DNA of 43,292 bases from CAZGTQ01 sp964528575 (GTDB lineage Bacteria; Planctomycetota; UBA1135; GCA-002686595), in NCBI GenBank assembly GCA_964528575.1, contig CAZGTQ010000262.1, forward strand, positions 1 to 43,292. Reading direction: 5' to 3'. The position numbers and the translations under genes were made by a program. Numbering within the stretch: position 1 is the first letter of the stretch; every line of letters begins with the position of its first letter. The notes beneath the pieces are model-generated. The model saw only the letters and a program-made list of their open reading frames with translations, ran no database searches and had not been told where the DNA came from. Positions 1 through 7,512 of this stretch are shown here, piece after piece.

Positions 1-1298
1 AGGTCGAGCGAGAACGTGAAGCGGTCCGTGTCGTCGACGACGGCCGCGACCGGATTGCCGGGACCCTTCAGCCGGACGACGTCCGTTCGCCGGTCGCGCA
101 GCAGTCCCTCGAGCATCGCGGGCGTCGATGCGAAGTACAGCTTCCCGTCCCTCGCGACTCCCGGAAGCTCGATCCCCACCGCTCGGGGCGCCGAGAGACC
201 GTGGCGCAGCGCCAAACCGAGTGGAACGACCACACAGGCGAGTACGAGGGCGCGCACGAGCACACGTACCGTCTTCCCTTCGGCCGTGCGGTCCCGCTCG
301 GTCCCCGCGGCGCTCTTGCTAATGCGCTCGATCGTGCGCGCCGGCGGCGGCGAGACGACCGAGCGTGCGACCGTCGTCCCCGCCGCGGCGTCTGCGAGGG
401 TCGTGCCCTGCGGGGGCGCGAACCGCTCGAGCGCGCGCACGAGCTCCCTCGCGTTGCGCGGGCGCTCCGCCGGATTCTTCGCTACGCAGCGGGCCACGAG
501 GTCGTCCAGCTCCGGCGGGACCTCCTGTCGCGCGTCGCGCAGCCGAGGAAATGGTTCGCTGCGCACGCAATCCATCACCTCCGCGAGCGACGATCCCGTG
601 ACCCCGTCGCGGCCAGCGAGCAAGTAGTAGAGCGTCGCGCCGAGCGCGTACACGTCCGCGGGCGGCCCGACGTGGCGCGCGTCGACGAACTGCTCGGGCG
701 GCATGTAGCGCGGCGTGCCCATCGTCGCGCCCGAGTACGTCAGGCCCGATTCGCCCTCGATCGTCTTCGCGAGGCCGAGGTCGGCGAGCTTCACCTCGCC
801 GCGCGTCGAGATCAGCACGTTCTCCGGCTTGACGTCGCGGTGCACGAGCCCTGCGGCGTGCGCAGCAGCGAGCCCGCGCGCGGCGCCGAGCGCGATCGTC
901 ACAGCGTCCTCGACCCCGAGTCGGCGCTTGCGCTCCACGCGCTCGCGCGCGTTCTCGCCCTCGACGAACTCCATCGCGAGGTAGTGCAGCCCCGCGCTCT
1001 CCGCGACGTCGATCACGCGCACGACGTTGCGGTCGTCGATGCGCACCGCGGCGCGGCCCTCCTTGTGGAAGCGCGCGACGAAACGCTCGTCGCGGCGCGC
1101 CAGGCTCGGGTCGAGGCACTTGATCGCGACCGTCTGGCCGAGGATCAAGTGCTCACCGCGATAGATCGTGCCCATGCCGCCTTGGCCGAGCACGTCGTAG
1201 AGCACGTAACGGCGGTCGAGGACCTTGTGGCCCTCCTGCACGGGCACGTCGCGCAGGAGCGGGTCGTGCAGCGGATCGCGCTTGGGATCGGCGGGCAT
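1..1298 (-). CDS. Serine/threonine protein kinase with membrane anchor (partial, C-terminus outside window)
   Basis: I translated this frame by hand from the minus strand; it stays open to the window edge. The kinase domain is complete: glycine loop GQGGMG at about residues 38-43, VAIK with the ATP lysine K60, catalytic loop HRDVKPEN (D155), metal-binding DLG (D173, in place of DFG) and the activation-segment motif GTPRYMPPEQ. After about 300 residues there is a linker, then one hydrophobic helix near residues 342-362 and an extracytoplasmic tail that runs off the window. This is the usual bacterial PknB/Hanks layout: cytoplasmic kinase, single TM, external sensor. The start at 1298 gives MPADPKRDPL. 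The frame remains open upstream, with another ATG at 1331, but a TATGCT promoter-like hexamer at 1327-1332 favours 1298. Substrate and signal are unknown. Confidence 0.93.
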   Translation of the reverse strand, partial: MPADPKRDPLHDPLLRDVPVQEGHKVLDRRYVLYDVLGQGGMGTIYRGEHLILGQTVAIKCLDPSLARRDERFVARFHKEGRAAVRIDDRNVVRVIDVAESAGLHYLAMEFVEGENARERVERKRRLGVEDAVTIALGAARGLAAAHAAGLVHRDVKPENVLISTRGEVKLADLGLAKTIEGESGLTYSGATMGTPRYMPPEQFVDARHVGPPADVYALGATLYYLLAGRDGVTGSSLAEVMDCVRSEPFPRLRDARQEVPPELDDLVARCVAKNPAERPRNARELVRALERFAPPQGTTLADAAAGTTVARSVVSPPPARTIERISKSAAGTERDRTAEGKTVRVLVRALVLACVVVPLGLALRHGLSAPRAVGIELPGVARDGKLYFASTPAMLEGLLRDRRTDVVRLKGPGNPVAAVVDDTDRFTFSLD

Positions 1299-1326
1299 GG
1301 GCGAGCGGAGCGAGAGCGGCGTCGAC

Positions 1327-1332
1327 AGCATA
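1327..1332 (-). promoter_or_regulatory. Putative -10 element TATGCT of the kinase gene
   Basis: On the minus strand GCTATGCT lies 28 nt before the chosen kinase ATG. The same gcTATNCT form precedes the TPR gene (7461) and the lipoprotein sulfatase gene (21009). I see no convincing -35 at 16-18 bp, so this rests on recurrence only. Confidence 0.3.
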
Positions 1333-1954
1333 GCGGCCGTCCGGCTCGCCCGCGCGAAGTCCCACTCAGGACCGTTCGTGTCGTCGTGAGGGTCGACCGA
1401 GGCGAACTCGACCGTCCCGTGCCTCGCCCGCGTGGAACGGGTGCCTTCGCTGGGGCGGGAGCTCGAAGCGGTTCCCCGCATCGAGACCACGCGCGTAGGC
1501 GACGCGCAAGGCGCGCAGGAGCGCACAGGTCGAGGCGACGACGTCCGCGGTCTCCTTTGAATCGCCTCGCCGAGCGCGCGTTCGTGCGGGAGCCAAACGC
1601 CGGGCGACCCGATCTGGCGCTGGCGGGACTGAGCTCTCGTCGTCGACGAGTGCCGTTCGTCGAGCTGCAAGGCGTCGACAGCGCTCACGTCGATGCTCGA
1701 TGCTTCGTCGCGAGCGCTCGTCGTTCGTCGATCGGCGCGCGAGCACCGGAACAAGAGAGCGCCGCAACTGCTCGCGCGGAGAGCGCGAGCTACCTCGTTG
1801 CAAAGTAATCTGCGCGCGCGCGCTACTCGATGCGCCGAGGCTCGGTAGGCTGCCGCGCCGAGAGAGGAATCCGGGTTGCACGAGCTCGCGTCGTGTGGGC
1901 CGCGGCTCGGGCGTTCCTCGACGGTTTCGCTTTCACCCGTTCGTAGGAGGAACC
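1333..1954. other. Intergenic stretch of about 620 bp between divergent genes
   Basis: It lies between the kinase (leftward) and the G8 protein (rightward). No ORF here is convincing. A minus-strand ORF (1881-1366) has GC-rich third positions only over about 1560-1455, where it reads as a short helical peptide (KETADVVASTCALLRALR and on). The rest is arginine/serine-rich with irregular codon use. It may hold a gene remnant, or nothing. The right end carries TAGGCT at 1846-1851 and the AGGAGG ribosome site of the G8 gene at 1945-1950. Confidence 0.4.
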
Positions 1955-4900
1955 ATGAACGACTCGCAATGCGTGAAGCGTCTCGCTTCGCGTTCCATGG
2001 GTGCCGCCCTTGCCGTTGCGGCGCTCGCGTGGCCTTCCGTCGCTTCCGCGCAGTACTCGCCTGCGGCGCCGCAGCTCGTCGTCACGCCGACGAAGACCGC
2101 GGTCGCCGCACCGACCGACTTCCCCGACGCCAGCGGGAGGTTCGAGCACCCGGGCATCTCGAATCACGTGTACGGGCCGACGTGGCCGCCGTGGACCTTC
2201 CAGCCGCTCCTGTACGGCATCCCGCCGTCCGGGCCGACGTTCGCGCGCGGCTCCGGCATCGCGCACAACAACTCGCCGATGCTGGCCGGGAGCCCGGCGC
2301 CCGAAGGAAAGCTCGTCGCCTTCGTCCACGGGCTGGGCAAGGCGACCACCAGCTACACGTTCCAGCCCGGCATTTGGCGGCTGCGCTTCCTCGCGGCCCA
2401 GCGCGTCCGCGGCGGCGTGCCCGACCAACAGGTGCTGCGCGTCACGATCGGCGGCGTCAACGTCTTCGAGCAGGAGCTCGATGGCGGCAAGTACCTCGAG
2501 TACCTGACCGAGCCGATCCGCGTCACGAGCGCGACGACGCTGGACGTCGTCTTCAAGGGAGCCAAGCAGACGACCTCGGACATCGGGCTCTTCGACCGCG
2601 TGCTGCTCGACCAGGTCCTGCCGTGGAACAGCACGACGACGTGGGGCGGCCCCGTGCCGACCAACGCCGATCACGTCTTCATCCCGCAGTTCACCGCCGT
2701 CGCGATGGACGGCGCGTGCGTCGCGGCGACCGTGCAGAACGAGGGCTTGCTGCTCGCCGACGAGATGGACGGATCGCTCGGCTCCGGCTGGGTGCTCGTC
2801 CACCAGCCCGGCGCCGAGCTCCGCGTCGGCACCGAGCAGGCGCCGTTCTCGTTCGACTTCCAGATCGAGCTCACCGACGACGGCGTGCCGATCACCGGGC
2901 CGGGGAACAAGTTCCTCGCCGCGATGATGGGCGGCAAGATCGACATGCACGGCACGCCGAAGAAGAGCTGGACGAAGCTCGCTTCGATCGACAACGCGAG
3001 CGGGCCCACGAGCATCGTCACGGTCGACGACGCCACCGGCTGGAACGTCGGCGACGAGATCGTCGTCGCGTGGACCGGCTGGATCAACCACAACACGGCG
3101 AACTACCACACGCCGCGGAGCGTGCGCTGCCAGATCACGAACGTCAACGGCGGCGCGCTCACGCTGAACGTCGCGCTCGACCCGCGCAGCCACTGCGCGG
3201 CGCCGGCGCAGCAGTACTCGTCCGGAGCGAACGCGTGGACGCTCGACCAGCGCGCCGAGGTCGGCATGCTCAGCCACAACGTCCGCGTGGTCAGCGACTT
3301 CGCGCTCGACCCGACCTTCGGCGGGCACGTCATGCTCATGGGCAACCCGCAGGGCATGCACGGCCGCGGCCGCTTCTCGAACGTCGAGCTGCGCGAGCTC
3401 GGACAGGAGGGCATCCTCGCCCGCTACCCGATGCACTGGCACATGCAGCACGACAACGGCGAGGGCCAGTACATGCGCAACTGCAGCGTGAACACGGGCC
3501 TGAACCGCGCGATCACGATCCACGGATCGAACTACGTGACCGTCGAGGACAACGTCGCGTTCGACATCCTCGGCCACGCCGTGTTCTTCGAAGACGGCGT
3601 CGAGCAGCACAACGAGGTGCACCGCAACCTCGTCGTGTTCACCGAGCGGCCGGAGCCGAGCCAGGCGGTGCTGATCACCGACTACGAGCTCGACCAGGTG
3701 CAGAACCGCACGCCTGCGGTGTTCTGGATCTCGCATCCCAACAACCATCTGACGGGCAACGTCGCCGCAGAGTCGGTGGGGACGGGCTATTGGTTCGTGA
3801 CCCACAACCAGCCGACTGGTTTGTCGGCGAGCGCTGCTTGGGCCGCCCTGTTCGGCGGCATCATCGCCGACGAGGCGCCGCTCGGCACGTTCGACGACAA
3901 CGTCGCCCACGGCTGCAAGAGTGCGTTCGACGTCAACGACACGCTGCGCGACTCGCCGTTCCCGCAGCCGCCGCACCTGACGCCCGAGGATCCGACCGAC
4001 GACTTCATCTGGACGAACCGCTCGTGGGATCCCCCGTCGCAGGAGGTGCTGAACGGCTTCCTCGCGTACGGCTGCACGATCGGTCTCTACTCCGGGCTCG
4101 GAACGGAGAACACCTACACCGACCTCGTGAAGTTCGACGGCGCCGTGCTCGCCGACAACGGCGGCCACGTGCAGTTCGCGAGCGCGTTCATCGTCGAGAA
4201 CTCGCTGATCGTGCACGACACCGGCAACTTCATCTTCCCCGACCCGCCCGGCTACACGTTCCAGGAGGGCCACGCGCAAGTGCTCTACGACGGGCCGGCA
4301 CAGATGTACGACTGCCACCTCGTCGGCTACGACGGGCCGAACGGCGCGAGCGTGTTCTTCGACCGGTTCGGAGCGGCGCGCCGCCACACGAACCACCGGA
4401 TCAGCGGCCTGACCTACGAGGGCACGGGCTCGCCGGTCAACATCTTCAACGCGTACCCCAACGGAGTGCACCCGCAGTCCAACGTGTGGGGCGTCGCGGT
4501 GTACGACGTCGACGGCAGCCTGTCGGGCGGACAGTATCCCGACCACACGCTGATCACCGACCACCCGATGATGCACCTCGAGGACGCCCTGGGCGGCACG
4601 CCCGACGCCCCGGCGTACGGCACGAACGCGTGGCTGTCGCCGTTCAAGTTCGGGCACCTGCAGGTGCACCACTACTACTTCAACCAGTTCCTGACCGTCG
4701 ACCTGATGCCGACGACGGGCTTCGGCCGCAAAGCGCACGCGGGCTGGCTCGCGGCGACGTACGACACGGCGGGCGACCCGCAGCCGGGTCCGCAGATCCG
4801 CCAGACGCCGGCGATCGTGCGGCGCGACGGCGACTCGACGCCGACGTTCGAGTACACGGTCGAGCTGCGCGAGGACGCCGTCACCGGACCGGACCCGAAC

Positions 4901-5152
4901 CGTGCGGACATCGTGATGGACGACCTCGACGTGGGCGACACGACGTTTCTCGAGCTGACGCACGCCGTCCAAGGCACCGGCTGGAACCCGGCGGTCTACC
5001 TCAACGACTCGGCGAGCAGCAACTCGAACGACTGGACGCTGCTCTCGCCGGGCATCAACCCGTCCGCTACGAGCTACACGATCTCGAGCGGCACGCTGAC
5101 GCTGCAGATGGTCAACACGCAGCGGACGCACCGCGTCACGTTGACGTTCTAG
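1955..5152 (+). CDS. Exported G8-domain, right-handed beta-helix protein (CEMIP/TMEM2-like)
   Basis: A 1065-residue exported protein. The ATG at 1955 is fixed by a perfect AGGAGG at 1945-1950 and by a signal peptide ending ...PSVASA (cleavage near residue 32). Residues about 227-345 match the G8 domain: TTTWGGPVPTNADHVFIP at the start, conserved glycines, then GGKIDMHGTPKKSWTKL. From about residue 435 there is a beta-helix with the phrases RYPMHWHMQHDNGEG, NRAITIHGSNYVTVEDN and GHAVFFEDGVE, which are hallmarks of the CEMIP (KIAA1199)/TMEM2/PKHD1L1 group. In animals that group is tied to hyaluronan breakdown. By inference the bacterial protein binds or cleaves a polysaccharide outside the cell. 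The C-terminal 250 residues look like extra beta domains. It is monocistronic: a strong hairpin follows and the next gene is convergent. Confidence 0.9.
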   Translation: MNDSQCVKRLASRSMGAALAVAALAWPSVASAQYSPAAPQLVVTPTKTAVAAPTDFPDASGRFEHPGISNHVYGPTWPPWTFQPLLYGIPPSGPTFARGSGIAHNNSPMLAGSPAPEGKLVAFVHGLGKATTSYTFQPGIWRLRFLAAQRVRGGVPDQQVLRVTIGGVNVFEQELDGGKYLEYLTEPIRVTSATTLDVVFKGAKQTTSDIGLFDRVLLDQVLPWNSTTTWGGPVPTNADHVFIPQFTAVAMDGACVAATVQNEGLLLADEMDGSLGSGWVLVHQPGAELRVGTEQAPFSFDFQIELTDDGVPITGPGNKFLAAMMGGKIDMHGTPKKSWTKLASIDNASGPTSIVTVDDATGWNVGDEIVVAWTGWINHNTANYHTPRSVRCQITNVNGGALTLNVALDPRSHCAAPAQQYSSGANAWTLDQRAEVGMLSHNVRVVSDFALDPTFGGHVMLMGNPQGMHGRGRFSNVELRELGQEGILARYPMHWHMQHDNGEGQYMRNCSVNTGLNRAITIHGSNYVTVEDNVAFDILGHAVFFEDGVEQHNEVHRNLVVFTERPEPSQAVLITDYELDQVQNRTPAVFWISHPNNHLTGNVAAESVGTGYWFVTHNQPTGLSASAAWAALFGGIIADEAPLGTFDDNVAHGCKSAFDVNDTLRDSPFPQPPHLTPEDPTDDFIWTNRSWDPPSQEVLNGFLAYGCTIGLYSGLGTENTYTDLVKFDGAVLADNGGHVQFASAFIVENSLIVHDTGNFIFPDPPGYTFQEGHAQVLYDGPAQMYDCHLVGYDGPNGASVFFDRFGAARRHTNHRISGLTYEGTGSPVNIFNAYPNGVHPQSNVWGVAVYDVDGSLSGGQYPDHTLITDHPMMHLEDALGGTPDAPAYGTNAWLSPFKFGHLQVHHYYFNQFLTVDLMPTTGFGRKAHAGWLAATYDTAGDPQPGPQIRQTPAIVRRDGDSTPTFEYTVELREDAVTGPDPNRADIVMDDLDVGDTTFLELTHAVQGTGWNPAVYLNDSASSNSNDWTLLSPGINPSATSYTISSGTLTLQMVNTQRTHRVTLTF

Positions 5153-5180
5153 AATCTGGAGTTCTCGTCTCGCGCAGTCG

Positions 5181-5216
5181 CGGTCCCCCGGCTCGTTCTC
5201 GCGAGCCGGGGGACCG
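5181..5216. terminator. Bidirectional hairpin between convergent genes
   Basis: Perfect 15-bp inverted repeat, CGGTCCCCCGGCTCG at 5181-5195 and its complement at 5202-5216, with a 6-nt loop. It starts 29 bp after the G8 stop and ends 7 bp before the FG-GAP stop on the other strand. There is no strong U-run, as is common in GC-rich genomes. Confidence 0.8.
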
Positions 5217-5222
5217 TCGTGT

Positions 5223-6818
5223 TCACGGCACGAGCTGCAGCGCCGCAGCGTTGCTCGTGAACGAGACTTGGGCGGCGCCCGGGATCGAGACGAGGTCGAG
5301 TAGCGCGTACGCGTGGTGCAGCGTCAGCCCCGCGAGCGCGGGATTGGACGCGGGCGGCAGAGCGAAGCTCGCGCTCGCCGTGCCGGCCGCGTCGAGCAGC
5401 GCGAACGAGCTCGCGAGCGGCGGCGCGTTCGCACCGAGAAGCGTCAGCTCGAAGTACGGGTCGGGCACGTTCAGCGGCACGACGAAGCCGTCGACGACGA
5501 AGCCGGGCGACGAGCCGCTCGCGGTGCCGAGCAGGAGGTAGAGCGCGCCCGCGTTGGCCGCGCCCGCGTCGAGCCGCAGTTGCTGCGCTCCGCCCGCGCC
5601 GACCGAGACCGCGGCCGGCGCGCCGAGCAGCGAGGGGCACGCCGCGCCCGAGAGCGACCACGCGGAGACCGAGCCGGCCTGGTCGGCGCCGATCTGCGCC
5701 TCGGGCGCGCTGACGAGCGCCACGTCTCCGTCGAGCGCGAGGGCGGCTCCGACGTCGTCGAACGCGGCGAAGCCGGCGGGAAGCAGCGTTGCGCCCTCGC
5801 TCCAGCTCGTGCCGCTGCGCTCGAACAGGTGCACGCTGCCGGGCGAGCCGACGCGGCTGCCGAGCACGACCCGCTCGCCCGCGAGCGCGACCGAGCGCGC
5901 GACGTTCGTCACGGTCGCGCCCCAGCTCGACACGAGCATCGCCTGCTGCGTCCACGTCGAGCCGCTGCGCACGAACACGAACGCGGCGCCCTCGTCGTAC
6001 GAGCCGCCGCCGTCGTAGCCGGGCGCGCCGACGACGATGGTGTCGGCGTCGAGCGCGACGGGCGAGCCGAACTCGTCCGAGGTGCTCGGGCCGGGGAAGG
6101 GGAGCGTCGCGGTCAGGATCGCGACCTCGCTCCACGCGCTGCCGCTGCGCTCGAACACGAACGCCGCGCCCTCCGCGGCCGAAATGTTCAGTTGCGTCCC
6201 GACGACGAGCCGGTCGCCCTCGAGCGCGAGCGTCTCGCCGAAGTCGCGCTGGTTCGTGGCGGCGTCGCTCGCGGTGAGCTTCGTCTGGAAGGACCAGCTC
6301 GAGCCGCTCTTGGTGAAGACGTAGCACGCCGCCGCCCGCGGAGCCCCGACGACGAGCGTGTCGCCCGCGACGACGACCGCCGCGCCGAAGCGCGCGCTCG
6401 CGGCGGCGTCCGGAGCGCCGAGCTTCGCCTCGAACGCTCCGGCGGCGGTGTAGACGTAGGCCGAGCCCGAGGACGTGCCCGCGTCGTCGTCCTGCGGCGC
6501 TCCGACGACGACGGTCGTGCCGTCGGTCGCGACGGCCGCCCCGAAGCGGTCGGTCGGCGCGCCGTCGAACGCGGTGAGCTTCGCGACCTGGGCCCAGTCG
6601 AACTCGGCGCGCGCGAAGACGTACGCGGCGCCCGGGTCGCTGGGGACGAAGATCGACGGCGCGCCGACGACGGCGAGGTCGCCGGAGAGCGCGAGCGCGG
6701 CGCCGAAGCGCGCGTCGTCGAGCGGATCGGCGGCGACGAGCTGATCGAGCTCGCATTGCGCGGCGCACGGGGCGGCGAGGGCGAGGACGGCGAAGGGAGC
6801 GCAGCGAGTGGAAAGCAT
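5223..6818 (-). CDS. Secreted FG-GAP-like beta-propeller protein with planctomycete-type C-terminal domain
   Basis: 531 residues. The N-terminus is a signal peptide (MLSTRCAPFAVLALAAPCAAQ). Next come about seven repeats of roughly 50 residues with phrases such as RFGAALALSGDLAVVGAPS and GAAYVFAR. These are the FG-GAP/integrin-alpha-like propeller repeats common in exported planctomycete proteins. The last 140 residues form a separate beta domain (LGAPAAVSVGAGGAQQLRL ... VPLNVPDPYFELTLLGANAP ... SNAAALQLVP). I recall this domain at the end of many secreted proteins of deep-branching planctomycetes; that is memory, not a search. The start at 6818 follows a TTGGCG-17-TACGGT promoter whose predicted transcript start coincides with the ATG. 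Role: probably a surface or secreted adhesion/structural protein; no enzyme motif is seen. Confidence 0.85.
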   Translation of the reverse strand: MLSTRCAPFAVLALAAPCAAQCELDQLVAADPLDDARFGAALALSGDLAVVGAPSIFVPSDPGAAYVFARAEFDWAQVAKLTAFDGAPTDRFGAAVATDGTTVVVGAPQDDDAGTSSGSAYVYTAAGAFEAKLGAPDAAASARFGAAVVVAGDTLVVGAPRAAACYVFTKSGSSWSFQTKLTASDAATNQRDFGETLALEGDRLVVGTQLNISAAEGAAFVFERSGSAWSEVAILTATLPFPGPSTSDEFGSPVALDADTIVVGAPGYDGGGSYDEGAAFVFVRSGSTWTQQAMLVSSWGATVTNVARSVALAGERVVLGSRVGSPGSVHLFERSGTSWSEGATLLPAGFAAFDDVGAALALDGDVALVSAPEAQIGADQAGSVSAWSLSGAACPSLLGAPAAVSVGAGGAQQLRLDAGAANAGALYLLLGTASGSSPGFVVDGFVVPLNVPDPYFELTLLGANAPPLASSFALLDAAGTASASFALPPASNPALAGLTLHHAYALLDLVSIPGAAQVSFTSNAAALQLVP

Positions 6819-6824
6819 GAGCCC

Positions 6825-6853
6825 ACCGTAGGCGCACGGGGGCTGACCGCCAA
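6825..6853 (-). promoter_or_regulatory. Promoter of the FG-GAP gene, TTGGCG-17-TACGGT
   Basis: On the minus strand the -35 TTGGCG is at 6853-6848 and the -10 TACGGT at 6830-6825, 17 bp apart. Only 6 nt separate the -10 from the ATG at 6818, so transcription should begin at or next to the start codon (leaderless mRNA). It partly overlaps the opposing promoter. Confidence 0.55.
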
Positions 6854-6871
6854 GGTGCGGGTCGCTAGGGT
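6843..6871 (+). promoter_or_regulatory. Promoter of the HExxH gene, CTGACC-17-TAGGGT
   Basis: -35-like CTGACC at 6843-6848 and -10-like TAGGGT at 6866-6871 with exactly 17 bp between. The ATG at 6879 is 7 nt after the -10, again suggesting a leaderless transcript. Its -35 shares base 6848 with the -35 of the opposing promoter. Confidence 0.5.
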
Positions 6872-6878
6872 CGCCGCG

Positions 6879-7292
6879 ATGAGGCAGGGACTCCGGATCC
6901 GGGGCGAGCGGGGCCACCCGGTCGTCCGCCGCGCGATCGTGCGCTACGCGCGCTGGCTGCGGCAGCAGGTCGAGTTCCCGATCCGCGTCCCGGTCTATCT
7001 GCGCCCGGAGGACGACCTCATCACGATGCACGGCGGGCGCGCGTCGGCGTCGTTCTTCGCGCCCTGGGACCGCGCGGAGGAGCCGTTCATCCGGATTGCG
7101 ACGGGGGACTACCCGGCGCTCCGGCGCGAGCTCGGGCGCGATCATGCGCTCGCGGCGTACCTGTGCTCGCTCGCGCACGAGGTGATCCACTACCGCCAGT
7201 GGGTCGAGACGGGCGCGATGTGGGAGCGCGGCGTCGCGCGGCGCGCAGTGTCGATGGTGGACCGGTACGCGCTGACGACCGACCACCCATAG
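6879..7292 (+). CDS. Small HExxH-motif putative metalloprotein
   Basis: 137 residues, no signal peptide. The core is LAHEVIHYRQW with H100, E101 and H104, the HExxH zinc signature of zincins, on a predicted helix. Downstream WERGVARRAVSMVDRYAL could supply a third ligand (Glu in WERG), as in small single-domain HExxH proteins where a later Glu precedes an Ala-rich helix. The frame is open far upstream, but only this start fits the TAGGGT promoter at 6866 and the point where the reading turns from arginine-rich noise to protein-like sequence. A hairpin follows at 7328. Substrate is unknown and peptidase activity is not shown by sequence. Confidence 0.75.
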   Translation: MRQGLRIRGERGHPVVRRAIVRYARWLRQQVEFPIRVPVYLRPEDDLITMHGGRASASFFAPWDRAEEPFIRIATGDYPALRRELGRDHALAAYLCSLAHEVIHYRQWVETGAMWERGVARRAVSMVDRYALTTDHP

Positions 7293-7327
7293 CGGCCGCC
7301 CCCCCCGTGCCGTCCGCAACCCCCTCC

Positions 7328-7348
7328 CGCCTCGGGGGTACCGAGGCG
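7328..7348 (+). terminator. Hairpin after the HExxH gene
   Basis: Stem CGCCTCGG/CCGAGGCG (8 bp) with a GGGTA loop, 35 bp after the stop codon. No U-run follows. Confidence 0.5.
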
Positions 7349-7460
7349 CGGGGCCCTCGGTTGCACTCGCTCCACGATCTCGTTCGCCGGGAATCGGCGC
7401 CGCAACCGCGCGTCTGCATCCGGGTAGGGCTCGAGCGCGGGCGCCGTGCTCCGTCCGCGC

Positions 7461-7466
7461 TATCCT
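7461..7466 (+). promoter_or_regulatory. Putative -10 element TATCCT of the giant TPR gene
   Basis: GCGCTATCCTCTGC sits 46 nt before the ATG at 7513 and 10 nt before an in-frame ATG at 7477. It is the same gcTATNCT form seen upstream of the kinase and sulfatase genes. No clear -35. Confidence 0.35.
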
Positions 7467-7512
7467 CTGCGACGCGATGCGCGCGGGCGAGCGGCGAGCG
7501 AGAGGCGGCGGC

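Noticed and set aside
1366..1881. A 171-residue minus-strand gene upstream of the kinase
   Set aside because: Only a short part has coding-like codons; the N-terminal two-thirds is Arg/Ser-rich noise without ribosome site.
1823..5131. A 1102-codon minus-strand frame opposite the G8 gene
   Set aside because: Same antisense artefact; no motif, composition almost only R, V, A, D, E and L.
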